53,182 nucleotides of DNA from contig CALUPH010000013.1 in the NCBI GenBank assembly GCA_944322615.1, positions 1-53,182 of the forward strand, given 5' to 3'. The notes below the pieces were generated by a model. It was not told the origin of the DNA. It did not search any database and worked only from the letters and a program-made list of their open reading frames with translations. Below are positions 26,585 to 36,530 of this stretch, piece after piece (the first letter of the stretch is position 1; every line of letters begins with the position of its first letter). The position numbers and the translations under genes were made by a program. The stretch comes from Candidatus Gastranaerophilales bacterium (GTDB taxonomy: Bacteria > Cyanobacteriota > Vampirovibrionia > Gastranaerophilales > Gastranaerophilaceae).

Positions 26585-27707
26585 TTTCTTGAATTTCCTC
26601 AATTAGACTAATTGCCCTAATAATTGCTTTGTCTATATCGTAATATTTATAATCCCCTAACCTGCCTAAGAACCAAAGATTTTTCATCTTTTTTGCGTCC
26701 TCTAAGTACATATTATACAACAAAATATTTTTTTCGTTAACTATCGGATAATATCTCTCGTTTTTTCCCTCTTCAAAATATTCAGAATATTCTTTTACAA
26801 TTACTGTTTTATCAGACTTATCATTCAAATAATGTTTATATTCATGAATTCTTGTAAAATCTTCACTCGTTGTATAATTAACAACCGCTGTTTTTTGGTA
26901 GTAGGCTTTACTATACTCTTCAAATTCAAATTTTAAACTTCTATATGGCAATTTCCCGTACTTATAATCAAAAAATTCGTCAATTGAACCTGTATAAAAT
27001 AATCTTTTATATTTCAATTTTATATTCTTATAATCTGTATTTAACATTACAGTTATATTAGGATGAGTAATCATTTTCTTTATTAATTCTGTATACCCAT
27101 CTATTGGTATTCCTTGATATTTATCATGAAAATATCGGTTATCTTCACCGATATATATTGGGACTCTGGCTGTAACTGTAGAATCAATTTCTTCAGGCAA
27201 TATTCCCCATTGTTTTTTTGTATATTCCAAAAATACTTTTTTATATATAAAATCAGCAAGGAAATTTAAATCATTATCTTTTACTTTTTTCAACTCCAAA
27301 ATCGGAACTTTGGAATTCTTTCCATAATTTTCTATTAATTTACTTTGTAAATTTAATGCCAAATTTTCGGGAAAAACTTGGTACAGTGAATTAAAATTAA
27401 ATGGAATATTTGTTTCTATCCCATCAATTAAAGCAATAACGTTATGTTTATAGTCATTAAACTTAGAGAATTTTAATAAATAATCCCAAACAATATCACT
27501 ATTTGTATGAAAAATATGAGAGCCATATTTATGTATACAAATTCCGTTATCATCTCTATAATCAAAACAACTACCGGCTATATGGTTTTTCTTTTCAATT
27601 ATTATGACTTTTTCGTTGAACTTTGCGGCAAGCAAATTTGCAACAACTGCACCTGAAATACCGCAACCCACTACAACATTACAATCATTATATAAAGACT
27701 CAACCAT
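26550..27707 (-). CDS. glf: UDP-galactopyranose mutase
   Basis: A 385-residue flavoenzyme with VVGCGISGAVVANLLA at residues 12-27, IIEKKNHIAGSCFDY, and KYGSHIFHTN, the conserved His loop of the family. The late blocks GRLGDYKYYDIDKAI and RIHEYKHY match Glf. It interconverts UDP-galactopyranose and UDP-galactofuranose, so the glycan probably contains galactofuranose. The ATG has GAGG six bases upstream. It sits between GT2 genes, one or more of which may be galactofuranosyltransferases. Confidence 0.95.
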   Translation of the reverse strand: MVESLYNDCNVVVGCGISGAVVANLLAAKFNEKVIIIEKKNHIAGSCFDYRDDNGICIHKYGSHIFHTNSDIVWDYLLKFSKFNDYKHNVIALIDGIETNIPFNFNSLYQVFPENLALNLQSKLIENYGKNSKVPILELKKVKDNDLNFLADFIYKKVFLEYTKKQWGILPEEIDSTVTARVPIYIGEDNRYFHDKYQGIPIDGYTELIKKMITHPNITVMLNTDYKNIKLKYKRLFYTGSIDEFFDYKYGKLPYRSLKFEFEEYSKAYYQKTAVVNYTTSEDFTRIHEYKHYLNDKSDKTVIVKEYSEYFEEGKNERYYPIVNEKNILLYNMYLEDAKKMKNLWFLGRLGDYKYYDIDKAIIRAISLIEEIQENDKSFNNSSNL

Positions 27708-27755
27708 AAGCTTCCTCTATTACTTTATTAAATGATATAATAAACATTATATTTT

Positions 27756-28688
27756 TTATTTTACGAACTTTTTTTCATATATACAAAATAAGCCAAATAA
27801 AAAAACTTTTTCTGACTCTGTGCTTTCTTGTATTACAAAAAGAGGAAAATGATAAAACCCAATTCGTTTTTTCTCTGCTTTAAAATACCAATTTTCCACA
27901 GGAATTTTCTTATCTTTTACAAAATCAAGTACTGCTTTTTTCGCAATACATCTATCTGTTATATGTTTTTTTGTCTTTTTAGAATTAACTGTAGAATTTG
28001 GATTTTCCCAGTAGTAATAATGTACATTAGGTACAGTTATTATCTTATTTGCATAATATACTGACTGAACAGAAAAAAGTTTATCCTCACAATAAACTCC
28101 CTCAGGAAATAAAATATTATTTTCAAGTAAATATGATGTTCTATATATTTTATTAGTTGGACATTCATTCTTTTTTTGATTACAAGCATTAAATTTATCA
28201 AGAATATCAACAAAGACCAATTCTTGCTTTATATTTAAACGAGGTTTATATTTCGTATTACTAACTCTGACATTTTCAGCTAAAGCAATATCAGCATCAT
28301 ATTTTTTAGCAGCTTTATATAATTTTTCATAATATTCATAGTCTATATAATCGTCGGCATCACAAAAACCAATATATTCTCCTTTTGCAATTGAGAGCCC
28401 TTTATTTCTCGCAGATCCTTGAAGTTTATTTTCTTGTTCTAAAATTTTAATACGACCATCCTTCTTTGCGATTTTTTCTACTATGTTCATTGTATTATCA
28501 GTAGAGCCGTCGTTTACAATTATTATCTCTATATCTTTTATAGTTTGTGATATTAAATAATACAAACATCTTTCTATATATTTCTCCCCATTATATACAG
28601 GGACAATGACAGAAACTCTTGGATTATCTACTTTTGCTATATATTTTAATTCATCTATCTTTGCTAATAAAGAAACCTGTTTTCGCAT
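27756..28688 (-). CDS. GT2 family glycosyltransferase
   Basis: A 310-residue GT2 enzyme with a ~25-residue N-terminal extension before VSVIVPVYNGEKYIERCL, then IVNDGSTDNTM, SARNKGLSIAKGEYIGF and the canonical CDADDYID metal motif. PEGVYCEDKLFSVQ is the ED acceptor element. It is the first gene of the minus-strand set that ends at 20339. The intergenic space to the next gene upstream (28689-28793) is A+T-rich and probably holds the operon promoter. The donor sugar is unknown. Confidence 0.88.
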   Translation of the reverse strand: MRKQVSLLAKIDELKYIAKVDNPRVSVIVPVYNGEKYIERCLYYLISQTIKDIEIIIVNDGSTDNTMNIVEKIAKKDGRIKILEQENKLQGSARNKGLSIAKGEYIGFCDADDYIDYEYYEKLYKAAKKYDADIALAENVRVSNTKYKPRLNIKQELVFVDILDKFNACNQKKNECPTNKIYRTSYLLENNILFPEGVYCEDKLFSVQSVYYANKIITVPNVHYYYWENPNSTVNSKKTKKHITDRCIAKKAVLDFVKDKKIPVENWYFKAEKKRIGFYHFPLFVIQESTESEKVFLFGLFCIYEKKFVK

Positions 28689-28793
28689 AAACTATAAATT
28701 TTCTGATTGCCAATTATAATCGTTAGATATATTTATTAATTTAATAATTATCTAACAAAAACAAGAATAAAACAATAAACTATATGATTAATA

Positions 28794-30524
28794 CTACTTG
28801 TCTGTATCTGAAATTTTTGTTAACTCTTCAAAAGCTTTTTTCTGTAATAATTCTTCGTCATAATCATCCGGAGTATCAACAATTGATTTAAAACTAAAAC
28901 CATACTGAAAAGCTGATGGAACTTGTGCAACTATATGTTCATATTCACCTAATATTGAGTTAACACAATGTGCAACACCTGGACCTACAACTGCAAGTTC
29001 TCCTTCTTTTAAAATTTTAACGCAGCTTTTACCTTCCTTTACAACATTTAAAGCCGCAGCACCACTCGTAATAACATATATCTCTGTTTGACGTTTTTCT
29101 TCCAAATTTGGATGTGCATGTAATTTTTCTTCTCTGCGAAGTTCAGACATTTTTATAGGTCTTTTTTCATCAGTTTGCACCATTGATACTCCAATAAAAG
29201 GAGTTTTTCCTTCTGTTGAAGCTATTGCTGTTGAATTGGTAACCCAATTTGTCTTTTCATGCGTCCAATTATTGAGCTTATCATTAAGGTTATAAACAGC
29301 AACATTTTCATCTATAAATTTAAGTCCACTTATATCAAAACCTGTATTATTTGCCGAATGCCAATTTCTGACAACTTGCTCTTGTTCCTCAGCAGTGAAG
29401 CCATCTTGAGAAAGTCTTTTTCTCAAAGATTCTTCATTTCCAAAACATTCACGCCAATATATCCATTTATCAGAATCTTTTTTGTTTGAATATAAGATTC
29501 CTTTCTCTTTCATTTTTTCAACAAGTTCAGAACTATAATCTTTAACAGGATTTCTATGTGAGAACTTTGCATCCATATGAACCTGCCTTGCCTGATCATA
29601 TATTGGCAATAATAAGTTTATTTCTTCTTCACTAAAACCATTATCTTGCAAATAAGATTTCATATAATCTACATTGTAAAGAGCTACAAATCTTACATAA
29701 CCATCCTCTTTTGAAGAGATCATCTGCTTTTGATAAAGTTTATCCATCAAACCTTTTGTATACTCAACCGTTTTTCTATCTTGTTCATTCAATGAATCTT
29801 TTTTAGCATATAGTTCATTTACTAAATTATTTCTTACGGCCCATTTATCTATAGAAATAGTTTTTAAAAAGTCCTCGTCTCTTAATTTTTCAGGTAATAA
29901 AACATTCGGAGTAAATTCACCATTATACAAATGTGAATTATAATACATAAGTTCTAAGAATTTATTTCTTATGTTTGTATCTTGTGCATTTCTACCATAA
30001 CGTTCATACCAATCATAATCTTTTTTAGAGATTACCATCATCGGAAACCCTTTTGTTACTTCAACACTTGCTTCCGTATCAGCATTAATCATTACTGCAG
30101 AGTTTTCACTCAATGGTATTTCTTTTTCACCAATATGCAATATACCTTCTGACTTTTTTGGGAAAATAACCTGCGTATCATAATGAAAGCTTTCTGCTTC
30201 ATCAAGATATTTAACAGCATCTATTCCGTATATAATTTCTGTTTGAGAGTCAAAATCTATTACATATGATTCATTTTTTTTCGTTACCAATAACGGCAAA
30301 TCTTCTTTTTCTCCTGTAATTATGTAAGCATTTGTAATTCTTGGCGCATTACCTTTAAATGATACAGGAGCATAATTGGCTTTTAAATTTTCAACACTAT
30401 ATGTACTTAGGTTCTTTTCTGCTATTGGATTACTGATTTCACTATAATTATTTTTCTTTTGTAATCCATAATTACCACGAATACCTACATTTTCTATTGA
30501 AGATTTTATACCATTAAGATTCAT
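28794..30524 (-). CDS. Cupin-domain protein with SFKG motif near its N-terminus
   Basis: A 576-residue protein of unknown role. Residues 1-50 are low-complexity, followed by APVSFKGNAP (SFKG at 55-58), a short pattern I associate with Gastranaerophilales proteins. A β-rich N-terminal part (~60-170) looks like a degenerate cupin, and a helical middle follows. A canonical cupin lies at ~455-545 with metal ligands in LHAHPNLEE (His near 467 and 469, then Glu) and GPGVAHCVN. Cupins bind metals and sugars or small acids; sugar isomerases and lyases are possible given the neighbouring glycan genes. AAGGA precedes the ATG by six bases. No signal peptide is visible. Confidence 0.75.
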   Translation of the reverse strand: MNLNGIKSSIENVGIRGNYGLQKKNNYSEISNPIAEKNLSTYSVENLKANYAPVSFKGNAPRITNAYIITGEKEDLPLLVTKKNESYVIDFDSQTEIIYGIDAVKYLDEAESFHYDTQVIFPKKSEGILHIGEKEIPLSENSAVMINADTEASVEVTKGFPMMVISKKDYDWYERYGRNAQDTNIRNKFLELMYYNSHLYNGEFTPNVLLPEKLRDEDFLKTISIDKWAVRNNLVNELYAKKDSLNEQDRKTVEYTKGLMDKLYQKQMISSKEDGYVRFVALYNVDYMKSYLQDNGFSEEEINLLLPIYDQARQVHMDAKFSHRNPVKDYSSELVEKMKEKGILYSNKKDSDKWIYWRECFGNEESLRKRLSQDGFTAEEQEQVVRNWHSANNTGFDISGLKFIDENVAVYNLNDKLNNWTHEKTNWVTNSTAIASTEGKTPFIGVSMVQTDEKRPIKMSELRREEKLHAHPNLEEKRQTEIYVITSGAAALNVVKEGKSCVKILKEGELAVVGPGVAHCVNSILGEYEHIVAQVPSAFQYGFSFKSIVDTPDDYDEELLQKKAFEELTKISDTDK

Positions 30525-30671
30525 AATAATTCCTTACTCATTAATATTAAATACAAAAAAGATACAAAATTGATTTTAAAAAACAATGTGTAAACTTTTG
30601 TAAATAAAACTAAAGTATAGAAAAACGATGTCGATATATACATTATATATACCCATACGCGAGGAAATAAT

Positions 30672-31157
30672 ATGTCTTTTGTTTATTCAGTATCGTCATT
30701 AAATACAAATAGCAGTTCAATAAATAAAAAAGAAGAACTTTCTGAAGCTACAAAAAAGAAACTGAAAGCACTAAATATTGATGTATCAAGTGTAACTTCC
30801 GAAACTGAAGCTAAACGAATAATTGCAGAAGAGGAAGCAAAAAAATCAGAAAAAACAGATACAAAACAAGCAGAAGCAGGCAGCCAAGAAGAAAAACTTT
30901 ATAATCGAATAAAGAATCTTGCCAGAAAAATTGGTATAGATGTAAGTAAAAACGAGAATATAGAAACTATATTTACTAAAATAGATGAAAAACTGAAAGC
31001 ATTAGAAGAAAATAATAACAATTCAAATATTAATGTTTTAAGGTCAGAACTTGAAATATTAGAAAATGAATTTAAAAATATAACAACAGGAGAATCATCA
31101 CTATTAAGTGCAATGGACTTGCTTTCAAAAACAAATAGAGCCGATTTGGGAATATGA
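30672..31157 (+). CDS. Hypothetical Ser/Lys/Glu-rich coiled-coil protein (lineage type)
   Basis: A 161-residue protein with no recognised family. It opens with MSFVYSVSSLNTNSSS, followed by two similar modules (LKALNIDVSSVTSETEAKRI and LARKIGIDVSKNENIETIFT) of the pattern helix-G/N-IDVS-helix, then a Glu/Lys coiled coil. It is real judging by a clear ribosome site (GAGG seven bases before the ATG), full-length coding bias and its isolation as a single gene between a divergent cupin gene and the biotin operon. The N-terminal pattern recurs, in my recollection, in Gastranaerophilales hypothetical proteins. Confidence 0.7.
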   Translation: MSFVYSVSSLNTNSSSINKKEELSEATKKKLKALNIDVSSVTSETEAKRIIAEEEAKKSEKTDTKQAEAGSQEEKLYNRIKNLARKIGIDVSKNENIETIFTKIDEKLKALEENNNNSNINVLRSELEILENEFKNITTGESSLLSAMDLLSKTNRADLGI

Positions 31158-31226
31158 TAAATTAATTTATTTGAACTTTTTTCTTCGTACTATAATTAAA
31201 ATGGTATGAAGAAAGGGTGTTTCAAA

Positions 31227-32591
31227 ATGAATAAACAGCAGCTCTTAGAAGATGATTTCAAGTATATATGGCGACCTTTTACGCAAATGAAGTCATTAGA
31301 AGATGTTAATAATAAGCCGATTATCATAAAAAGGGGTAAAGGTATATATTTAGAAGATATTGACGGAAATAAATACATTGATGCTGTTTCTTCTTGGTGG
31401 GTAAATACACTCGGACACTCAAATAAAAGAATCAATAAGACAATATATAAACAATCAAAGAAAATAGAACACGTTATCTTTGGAGGATTTTCACATGAAC
31501 CTGTAATAAAATTTTCCAAGAAATTAATTTCAATGTTAAATAATAAATTGAAACATGTTTTTTATTCGGATAATGGTTCAACAGCAGTTGAAGTAGCCTT
31601 AAAAATGGCATATCAATACCAAGTTTTAAAAGGGCATCCGGAGAAGAAAAAATTCATCGCATTAAAGAATTCATACCACGGTGACACTCTTGGAGCTATT
31701 TCTGTTGGCGGTATTGACATGTATCATAAATTATATAAGCCACTGCTTTTTGAAATAAGACAAGCTGAAAGCCCTTACTGTTACAGATGCCCTATGAATT
31801 GCAATAAAGAGACTTGCATTTGTGAATGTTTAAGTTCTGTAGAAAATATATTAAAAGAAGAAGCAGATAAAATTGCAGGTATTATAATTGAACCATTAGT
31901 TCAAGCTGCAGGCGGAATGATTATGTATCCGCCCAAATACATTACAAAACTAAGAGATATATGCGATAAATATAACATTCTTTTAATTGATGACGAAGTT
32001 GCAATGGGCTTTTACAGAACAGGGAAATTATTTGCATATGAACATGCCGGTATTGTACCTGATATCATATGTGCTGCAAAAGGTATAACAGCAGGCTATA
32101 TGCCTTTATCCGTAACAGTTACAACGGATGAAATATATAAAGCCTTTTATGATGATGATTTAGACGGTTATAAAACTTTCTATCACGGTCACAGTTATAC
32201 TGCATATCCTCTAGCACTCGCCGTTGCTCTTGAAAACCTTAAAATTCTTGAAGAAATGAACATTGAAGAGTATTTGAAACCCAAAATTGCAAAATTTTCA
32301 AAAGAACTTGAAAAATTCAGGAATCATCCAAATGTTGGTGATATAAGACAAACAGGTATGATATGCGCAGTTGAACTTGTAAAAAACAAAGAGACAAAAG
32401 AACCTTTTAAATATGAAGAGGGCATTGGCAAAAAGATTTATAATGAAGGATTAAAACTTGGTGCAATTCTAAGACCGATGTGGAACTGTATCTATTTTAT
32501 AACACCTTATATTATTACTGAAAAAGAAATAGAAAAGCTAACAGATATTGCCTACAAAGCATTAAACAAGGTTCTACCTTATAAGGAGTAA
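31227..32591 (+). CDS. bioA: Adenosylmethionine-8-amino-7-oxononanoate aminotransferase
   Basis: A 454-residue class III PLP aminotransferase of biotin synthesis, making 7,8-diaminopelargonate from KAPA using S-adenosylmethionine. Family features are the N-terminal IWRPFTQMK, SSWWVNTLGH, IDDEVAMGFYRTG and the PLP-binding Lys in CAAKGITAGYMPLS (about residue 285). I place the start at the ATG at 31227, which has AAAGGG nine bases upstream. The earlier ATG at 31206 has no ribosome site and lies only ten bases after a TATAAT element (31191-31196). bioD follows two bases after its stop. Confidence 0.95.
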   Translation: MNKQQLLEDDFKYIWRPFTQMKSLEDVNNKPIIIKRGKGIYLEDIDGNKYIDAVSSWWVNTLGHSNKRINKTIYKQSKKIEHVIFGGFSHEPVIKFSKKLISMLNNKLKHVFYSDNGSTAVEVALKMAYQYQVLKGHPEKKKFIALKNSYHGDTLGAISVGGIDMYHKLYKPLLFEIRQAESPYCYRCPMNCNKETCICECLSSVENILKEEADKIAGIIIEPLVQAAGGMIMYPPKYITKLRDICDKYNILLIDDEVAMGFYRTGKLFAYEHAGIVPDIICAAKGITAGYMPLSVTVTTDEIYKAFYDDDLDGYKTFYHGHSYTAYPLALAVALENLKILEEMNIEEYLKPKIAKFSKELEKFRNHPNVGDIRQTGMICAVELVKNKETKEPFKYEEGIGKKIYNEGLKLGAILRPMWNCIYFITPYIITEKEIEKLTDIAYKALNKVLPYKE

Positions 32592-32593
32592 AA

Positions 32594-33256
32594 ATGGAAT
32601 ATTTTATAACCGGAATTGACACAGATATAGGAAAAACTTTTATTACTAAAGGATTAGCGTTAGCATTTGAAAACTGCGGTAAAAAAGTCGGAGTTTTCAA
32701 GCCTTTGCAATCAGGTGCGATAGAATCTGATAAAGGATTATTAGCTCCTGACTTAGAAGCAATAAAAGAACTTTCACAGAATATAAAAACAAAATGTTCC
32801 TATCTGTTGAAAGGAGAAGTTTCTCCGGCGTTAGCGGCAAGATTATCGGGCGTTAGAATTGATATAGATAAAATCAAAGAAGATTTTAAATCTTTTTCAA
32901 AAGAAAATGATATAACTTTTGTTGAAGGTGCAGGTGGACTATTGGCTCCAGCTACGGATGATTTTCTTTGTGCGGATTTGATAAAAGAATTAAACATACC
33001 TATTATTATAGTCACAGTACCATTTTTAGGAAGGTTAAATCATACACTATTAACTATACATTATGCAAAAACTAATAACATACCAATTAAAGGTATTATT
33101 GTAAATAAAATTCCAAACAAAACTGAAGATTTAGCAACAAAAAATTTCATTGACGAACTAAAAAGATACACAGATGTAAATATAATAGGTACTATAAAAG
33201 AAATAGATAATAAGAATATTTTAGAAGCATTTAAACCTATAACGGATTCTTTTTAA
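32594..33256 (+). CDS. bioD: Dethiobiotin synthetase
   Basis: A 220-residue P-loop enzyme forming the ureido ring of dethiobiotin from diaminopelargonate, CO2 and ATP. The Walker A is FITGIDTDIGKTF at residues 4-16, followed by KPLQSG and VEGAGGLLAP, all typical of BioD. AAGGAG stands before the ATG. It is translated with bioA. Its 3' end overlaps the convergent rsmG gene by 20 bases. bioB and bioF are not in this window, so the pathway is split across the genome or depends on outside precursors. Confidence 0.95.
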   Translation: MEYFITGIDTDIGKTFITKGLALAFENCGKKVGVFKPLQSGAIESDKGLLAPDLEAIKELSQNIKTKCSYLLKGEVSPALAARLSGVRIDIDKIKEDFKSFSKENDITFVEGAGGLLAPATDDFLCADLIKELNIPIIIVTVPFLGRLNHTLLTIHYAKTNNIPIKGIIVNKIPNKTEDLATKNFIDELKRYTDVNIIGTIKEIDNKNILEAFKPITDSF

Positions 33257-33941
33257 TTTGCCCGTTTTTTCGCGGATAAACAGAAGAAATATCTTTTTCT
33301 TTTTTTATAACAAGCAGAACTCGTTTATTTTCCTCGTCAATCGGAAGAGAATATTCTAACCTGTCAATAACAACAGAATTAAGCTTTAACAAAGCATTTT
33401 TCGCATTACAAATTTCTTCTTCTGCTTTTTGAGACTTATAAGCGACAAAGAAACCGCCTGTTTTCAAGTATGGAATAGCATATTCTAAAATAATTCTCAA
33501 ATCAGCCATTGCTCTTGAAACAATAACATCAAAAGAATTTTTCATCGATACAGGTAACTCTTCGGCTCTTGAACATATCGGATTTATATTTTTTATATTT
33601 AATTTATCTGCAGCTGTTTTTATAAAATTAATCTTTTTATTTATTGAATCTAATGCTGTTACTTCAATATTTTCATATAACAATGAAATAGGAATAGATG
33701 GAAATCCGCCACCTGTTCCTATATCCATTACTTTTATGAATGTTTCATCAATATATTTTTTATAAAATAAATTAAATGCAAGACTATCAAATATATGTTT
33801 CTGAAATAAAAAATTGATATCATTCTTACTTATCAAATTAACCTTTGAATTATATTCAATAAACAAATCAGAAAAAGAAGAAAATAATATCTTCTGTTTT
33901 TCATCAATATTTATTCCTAATTGTTGAAGTTTATCGTACAT
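33237..33941 (-). CDS. rsmG: 16S rRNA m7G527 methyltransferase
   Basis: A 234-residue RsmG (GidB) protein that methylates G527 of 16S rRNA with S-adenosylmethionine. It has LISKNDINFLFQKHIFDSL, the SAM-binding VMDIGTGGGFPSIPIS (about residues 69-84), EVTALDSINKKINFI and DVIVSRAMADL, which match the family closely. Its ATG overlaps the stop codon of the upstream ATPase-TPR gene as TAATG, so the two are translated together. The C-terminus is slightly extended and basic. The overlap with bioD leaves no room for a terminator between the two operons. Confidence 0.95.
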   Translation of the reverse strand: MYDKLQQLGINIDEKQKILFSSFSDLFIEYNSKVNLISKNDINFLFQKHIFDSLAFNLFYKKYIDETFIKVMDIGTGGGFPSIPISLLYENIEVTALDSINKKINFIKTAADKLNIKNINPICSRAEELPVSMKNSFDVIVSRAMADLRIILEYAIPYLKTGGFFVAYKSQKAEEEICNAKNALLKLNSVVIDRLEYSLPIDEENKRVLLVIKKEKDISSVYPRKNGQIKKNPL

Positions 33942-36502
33942 TATTTTTTCTTTTTTATTTCATCCATCAATATATAAAATTCTGATTCACCAATTCTAAG
34001 CTTTATTTTATTTATTTTAGCATTTATTTTGGAATATATATCTTCAGCACCGTGCTGAGGAAGCAAAGATTGTGCCAAAATATAAGATTTTAAAGACTGT
34101 TTATAATCATCTGTATCAAAATAATAATCACCAATTTCGATATATACTGATACTGAATAGGCTATATCATCAAGTTTTTTAGCAGCAGATAAAGCATTAA
34201 CCAAATATTCATACATTTTTTCAGTATTTTCATTTTTATATATTCCTGCTAATTTAGAGTAAGAATAATAAAGCCCTTCAAAATTATTTTGTTTTTTATC
34301 TGCATCTATAGATAATTCATAATACATTTTGGCAGCAGATAAATTTTTACTATCTGTTGAAATTTCAGCCAAATTAGAATACGCAGATGCAAGATACAAA
34401 TTAACATCAACATCTGCTGATGTTTGTACACATCTTAAATAATATTTCAATGCCAAATCCGTATTATTTGTATCATCAAGCAATAATGCGTACTTAAAGT
34501 AACATTCACACAATAATGAAATATCATTCATCTTTTCTGACATAGATAAAGCCTTTTGTACATACTTTAGTGCAGACTCAATATCAGAATTATTATCTTC
34601 CAGTTCAGATAAATCCAAGTATACTCTTACAACCATTTCATTTGAAATACCTGCAGAAGAATATAAAATTCTTTTATATACGTCCTTCGCTTTATCAAAT
34701 TTATAAACTTCCGAATATATTTGGGCAATACTTAAAAGAATTTCATTTGCTTTATCCGGATAATTTTCAACATATAACTGATAAACTTTTTCATAAAGTT
34801 TTATTGCTTCATCAATATCTTGAATTCTTTTATAACATATTGCTAATTTAGTATATATAATAGGTTCTTTTACTGAAAACATTTCATCATCTGTATAAGT
34901 AAGAGCTTTTTTGTAATACATTATTGCTGACGAAAAATTATAAGCATCCTCATACGTTTGGGCAATTTCAATATAATCATCTAAACAATCAGGAACATCA
35001 TTAAATTCGTTTGGCTTTATATCTTCATTATTTCTATTAATTTGAATATTTGAAATATCTTCAAAATTTTTTTCAATAATATCAACCGGTTTTGAAGCAT
35101 TTAAAAGCAATGAATCTTCGTTAGAAAGTTCAAATCTTCTATTTTTATCTTTTCTTGGTTTTATATTTTTTATATAGCGTTTTGCCGAAGATGGTTTATT
35201 TTCCATACCGGCTTCATATCCGCTTGTTCTAACATAACTTAAATAAGTAAGGCCTTGCGTTTCTGCTAACTTTGGCTTTCCTGATTTTTCCAGTTCTTCT
35301 TCTAAATTTTCTATTCTTTTTGTATGGAATGCAATTTCCTGTCTCATTGTTATACGCGATAAAAATAATTCACGTTCAAAAGGTTTTAACGGCAATTCGG
35401 CTTCATAAATATCAAGAAGATATTTATGAACTTTTATTTTTGTTCTTGTATTTATAGTTTTTATAAATTCCGATTTCACATAGTCTTTTAAATAGTATTT
35501 ACCGAATTTTTCGGAAATAACATGTTTTTGAAGTAAGAAATCTATATCTTCTACAGAGGAAAGTTTCTGATTAATAAGGAAATCAATATCAACACCATGT
35601 CTTATTACTGCTAAAAATAAAAGTAATTTTATAAATTTATCAGATGAAATATATAAAATCTTTGATATAAGAAATTCTAAAAAATTCTTTGATGATTTCT
35701 TATATTCCGATAAAAATATTGTTAAAGAAATATCTAAAATCTGCATTATTAATACAGATAGTTCAAGTAACAAATAATGCCCTCTTGTAACTTTATAAAG
35801 TTCTTCACATTCATATTTATTACCGTTTATATTATTTTCTTCCAAATATAAATACATTTCGTCATTAGATAAGGAAGTTAATGAACAACTAACAGAAGAA
35901 TCAGCAGATATTAAATCATTCTGTTTGAAAGATCGTGAACAAATAATAATTTTAACCTTCGCAAAGTGAGAAAGATAATTTATAAAATCTAAAATATCCT
36001 TTTGTGTGTCCTTACTTCTCATATTTATTTCAAAAGAATCAAACACAAAAAGCATAGGTGCATTGCAGTATTTTATATAGGCATTTATTTTTTCTGAAAA
36101 AATATTAGATTCAATTTTGGGGAGTATAATCTTTTTTTCATTATGATATATAGAGAAATCTCTAAACATAGAAAGTAAAACATCATCAAGATTTATAGCT
36201 TCTTGATATGAATTTCTGAATATTAAAACATCTTCATCAACAAAATCAAGAAAACAATCAGCAACATATGTTTTACCGGACCCCATAAATCCGTTAAGTA
36301 TAAAAATATTATCCGAAGAATTTAAGAACCTTAAAATTTGAGAAAGCGCAACAATATTATGCTTTAAAATAAAGCTGTTTTCTCTATCAGAAATAAAACT
36401 TTCCAATATAGAATTATCAACTTTTAGCCCGTCAATAACTGTCTTATATATATCTTTTATGAAATTATAATCCATACCTATCATATTATAATATAATTCC
36501 AC
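33941..36502 (-). CDS. AAA/STAND-type ATPase with C-terminal TPR repeats
   Basis: An 853-residue protein. The Walker A is LNGFMGSGKTYVAD (about residues 67-80). A Walker B-like MLFVFDSFE and a sensor-like KIIICSRSF follow, then a helical winged region to ~400, a linker with a Glu-rich coiled coil, and about eight TPR units from ~500 to 835 (for example YEDAYNFSSAIMYYKKAL). This order is that of STAND signalling ATPases, where the TPRs sense a ligand or partner. No effector or DNA-binding domain is visible. The longest frame starts with GTG at 36502; ATGs at 36484 and 36475 are also possible, and no site has a clear ribosome-binding sequence. Coupling with rsmG is odd and suggests simple co-expression. 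Confidence 0.72.
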   Translation of the reverse strand: MELYYNMIGMDYNFIKDIYKTVIDGLKVDNSILESFISDRENSFILKHNIVALSQILRFLNSSDNIFILNGFMGSGKTYVADCFLDFVDEDVLIFRNSYQEAINLDDVLLSMFRDFSIYHNEKKIILPKIESNIFSEKINAYIKYCNAPMLFVFDSFEINMRSKDTQKDILDFINYLSHFAKVKIIICSRSFKQNDLISADSSVSCSLTSLSNDEMYLYLEENNINGNKYECEELYKVTRGHYLLLELSVLIMQILDISLTIFLSEYKKSSKNFLEFLISKILYISSDKFIKLLLFLAVIRHGVDIDFLINQKLSSVEDIDFLLQKHVISEKFGKYYLKDYVKSEFIKTINTRTKIKVHKYLLDIYEAELPLKPFERELFLSRITMRQEIAFHTKRIENLEEELEKSGKPKLAETQGLTYLSYVRTSGYEAGMENKPSSAKRYIKNIKPRKDKNRRFELSNEDSLLLNASKPVDIIEKNFEDISNIQINRNNEDIKPNEFNDVPDCLDDYIEIAQTYEDAYNFSSAIMYYKKALTYTDDEMFSVKEPIIYTKLAICYKRIQDIDEAIKLYEKVYQLYVENYPDKANEILLSIAQIYSEVYKFDKAKDVYKRILYSSAGISNEMVVRVYLDLSELEDNNSDIESALKYVQKALSMSEKMNDISLLCECYFKYALLLDDTNNTDLALKYYLRCVQTSADVDVNLYLASAYSNLAEISTDSKNLSAAKMYYELSIDADKKQNNFEGLYYSYSKLAGIYKNENTEKMYEYLVNALSAAKKLDDIAYSVSVYIEIGDYYFDTDDYKQSLKSYILAQSLLPQHGAEDIYSKINAKINKIKLRIGESEFYILMDEIKKKK

Positions 36503-36530
36503 AACAACAATCTGTTAAACAGTTGATTTA

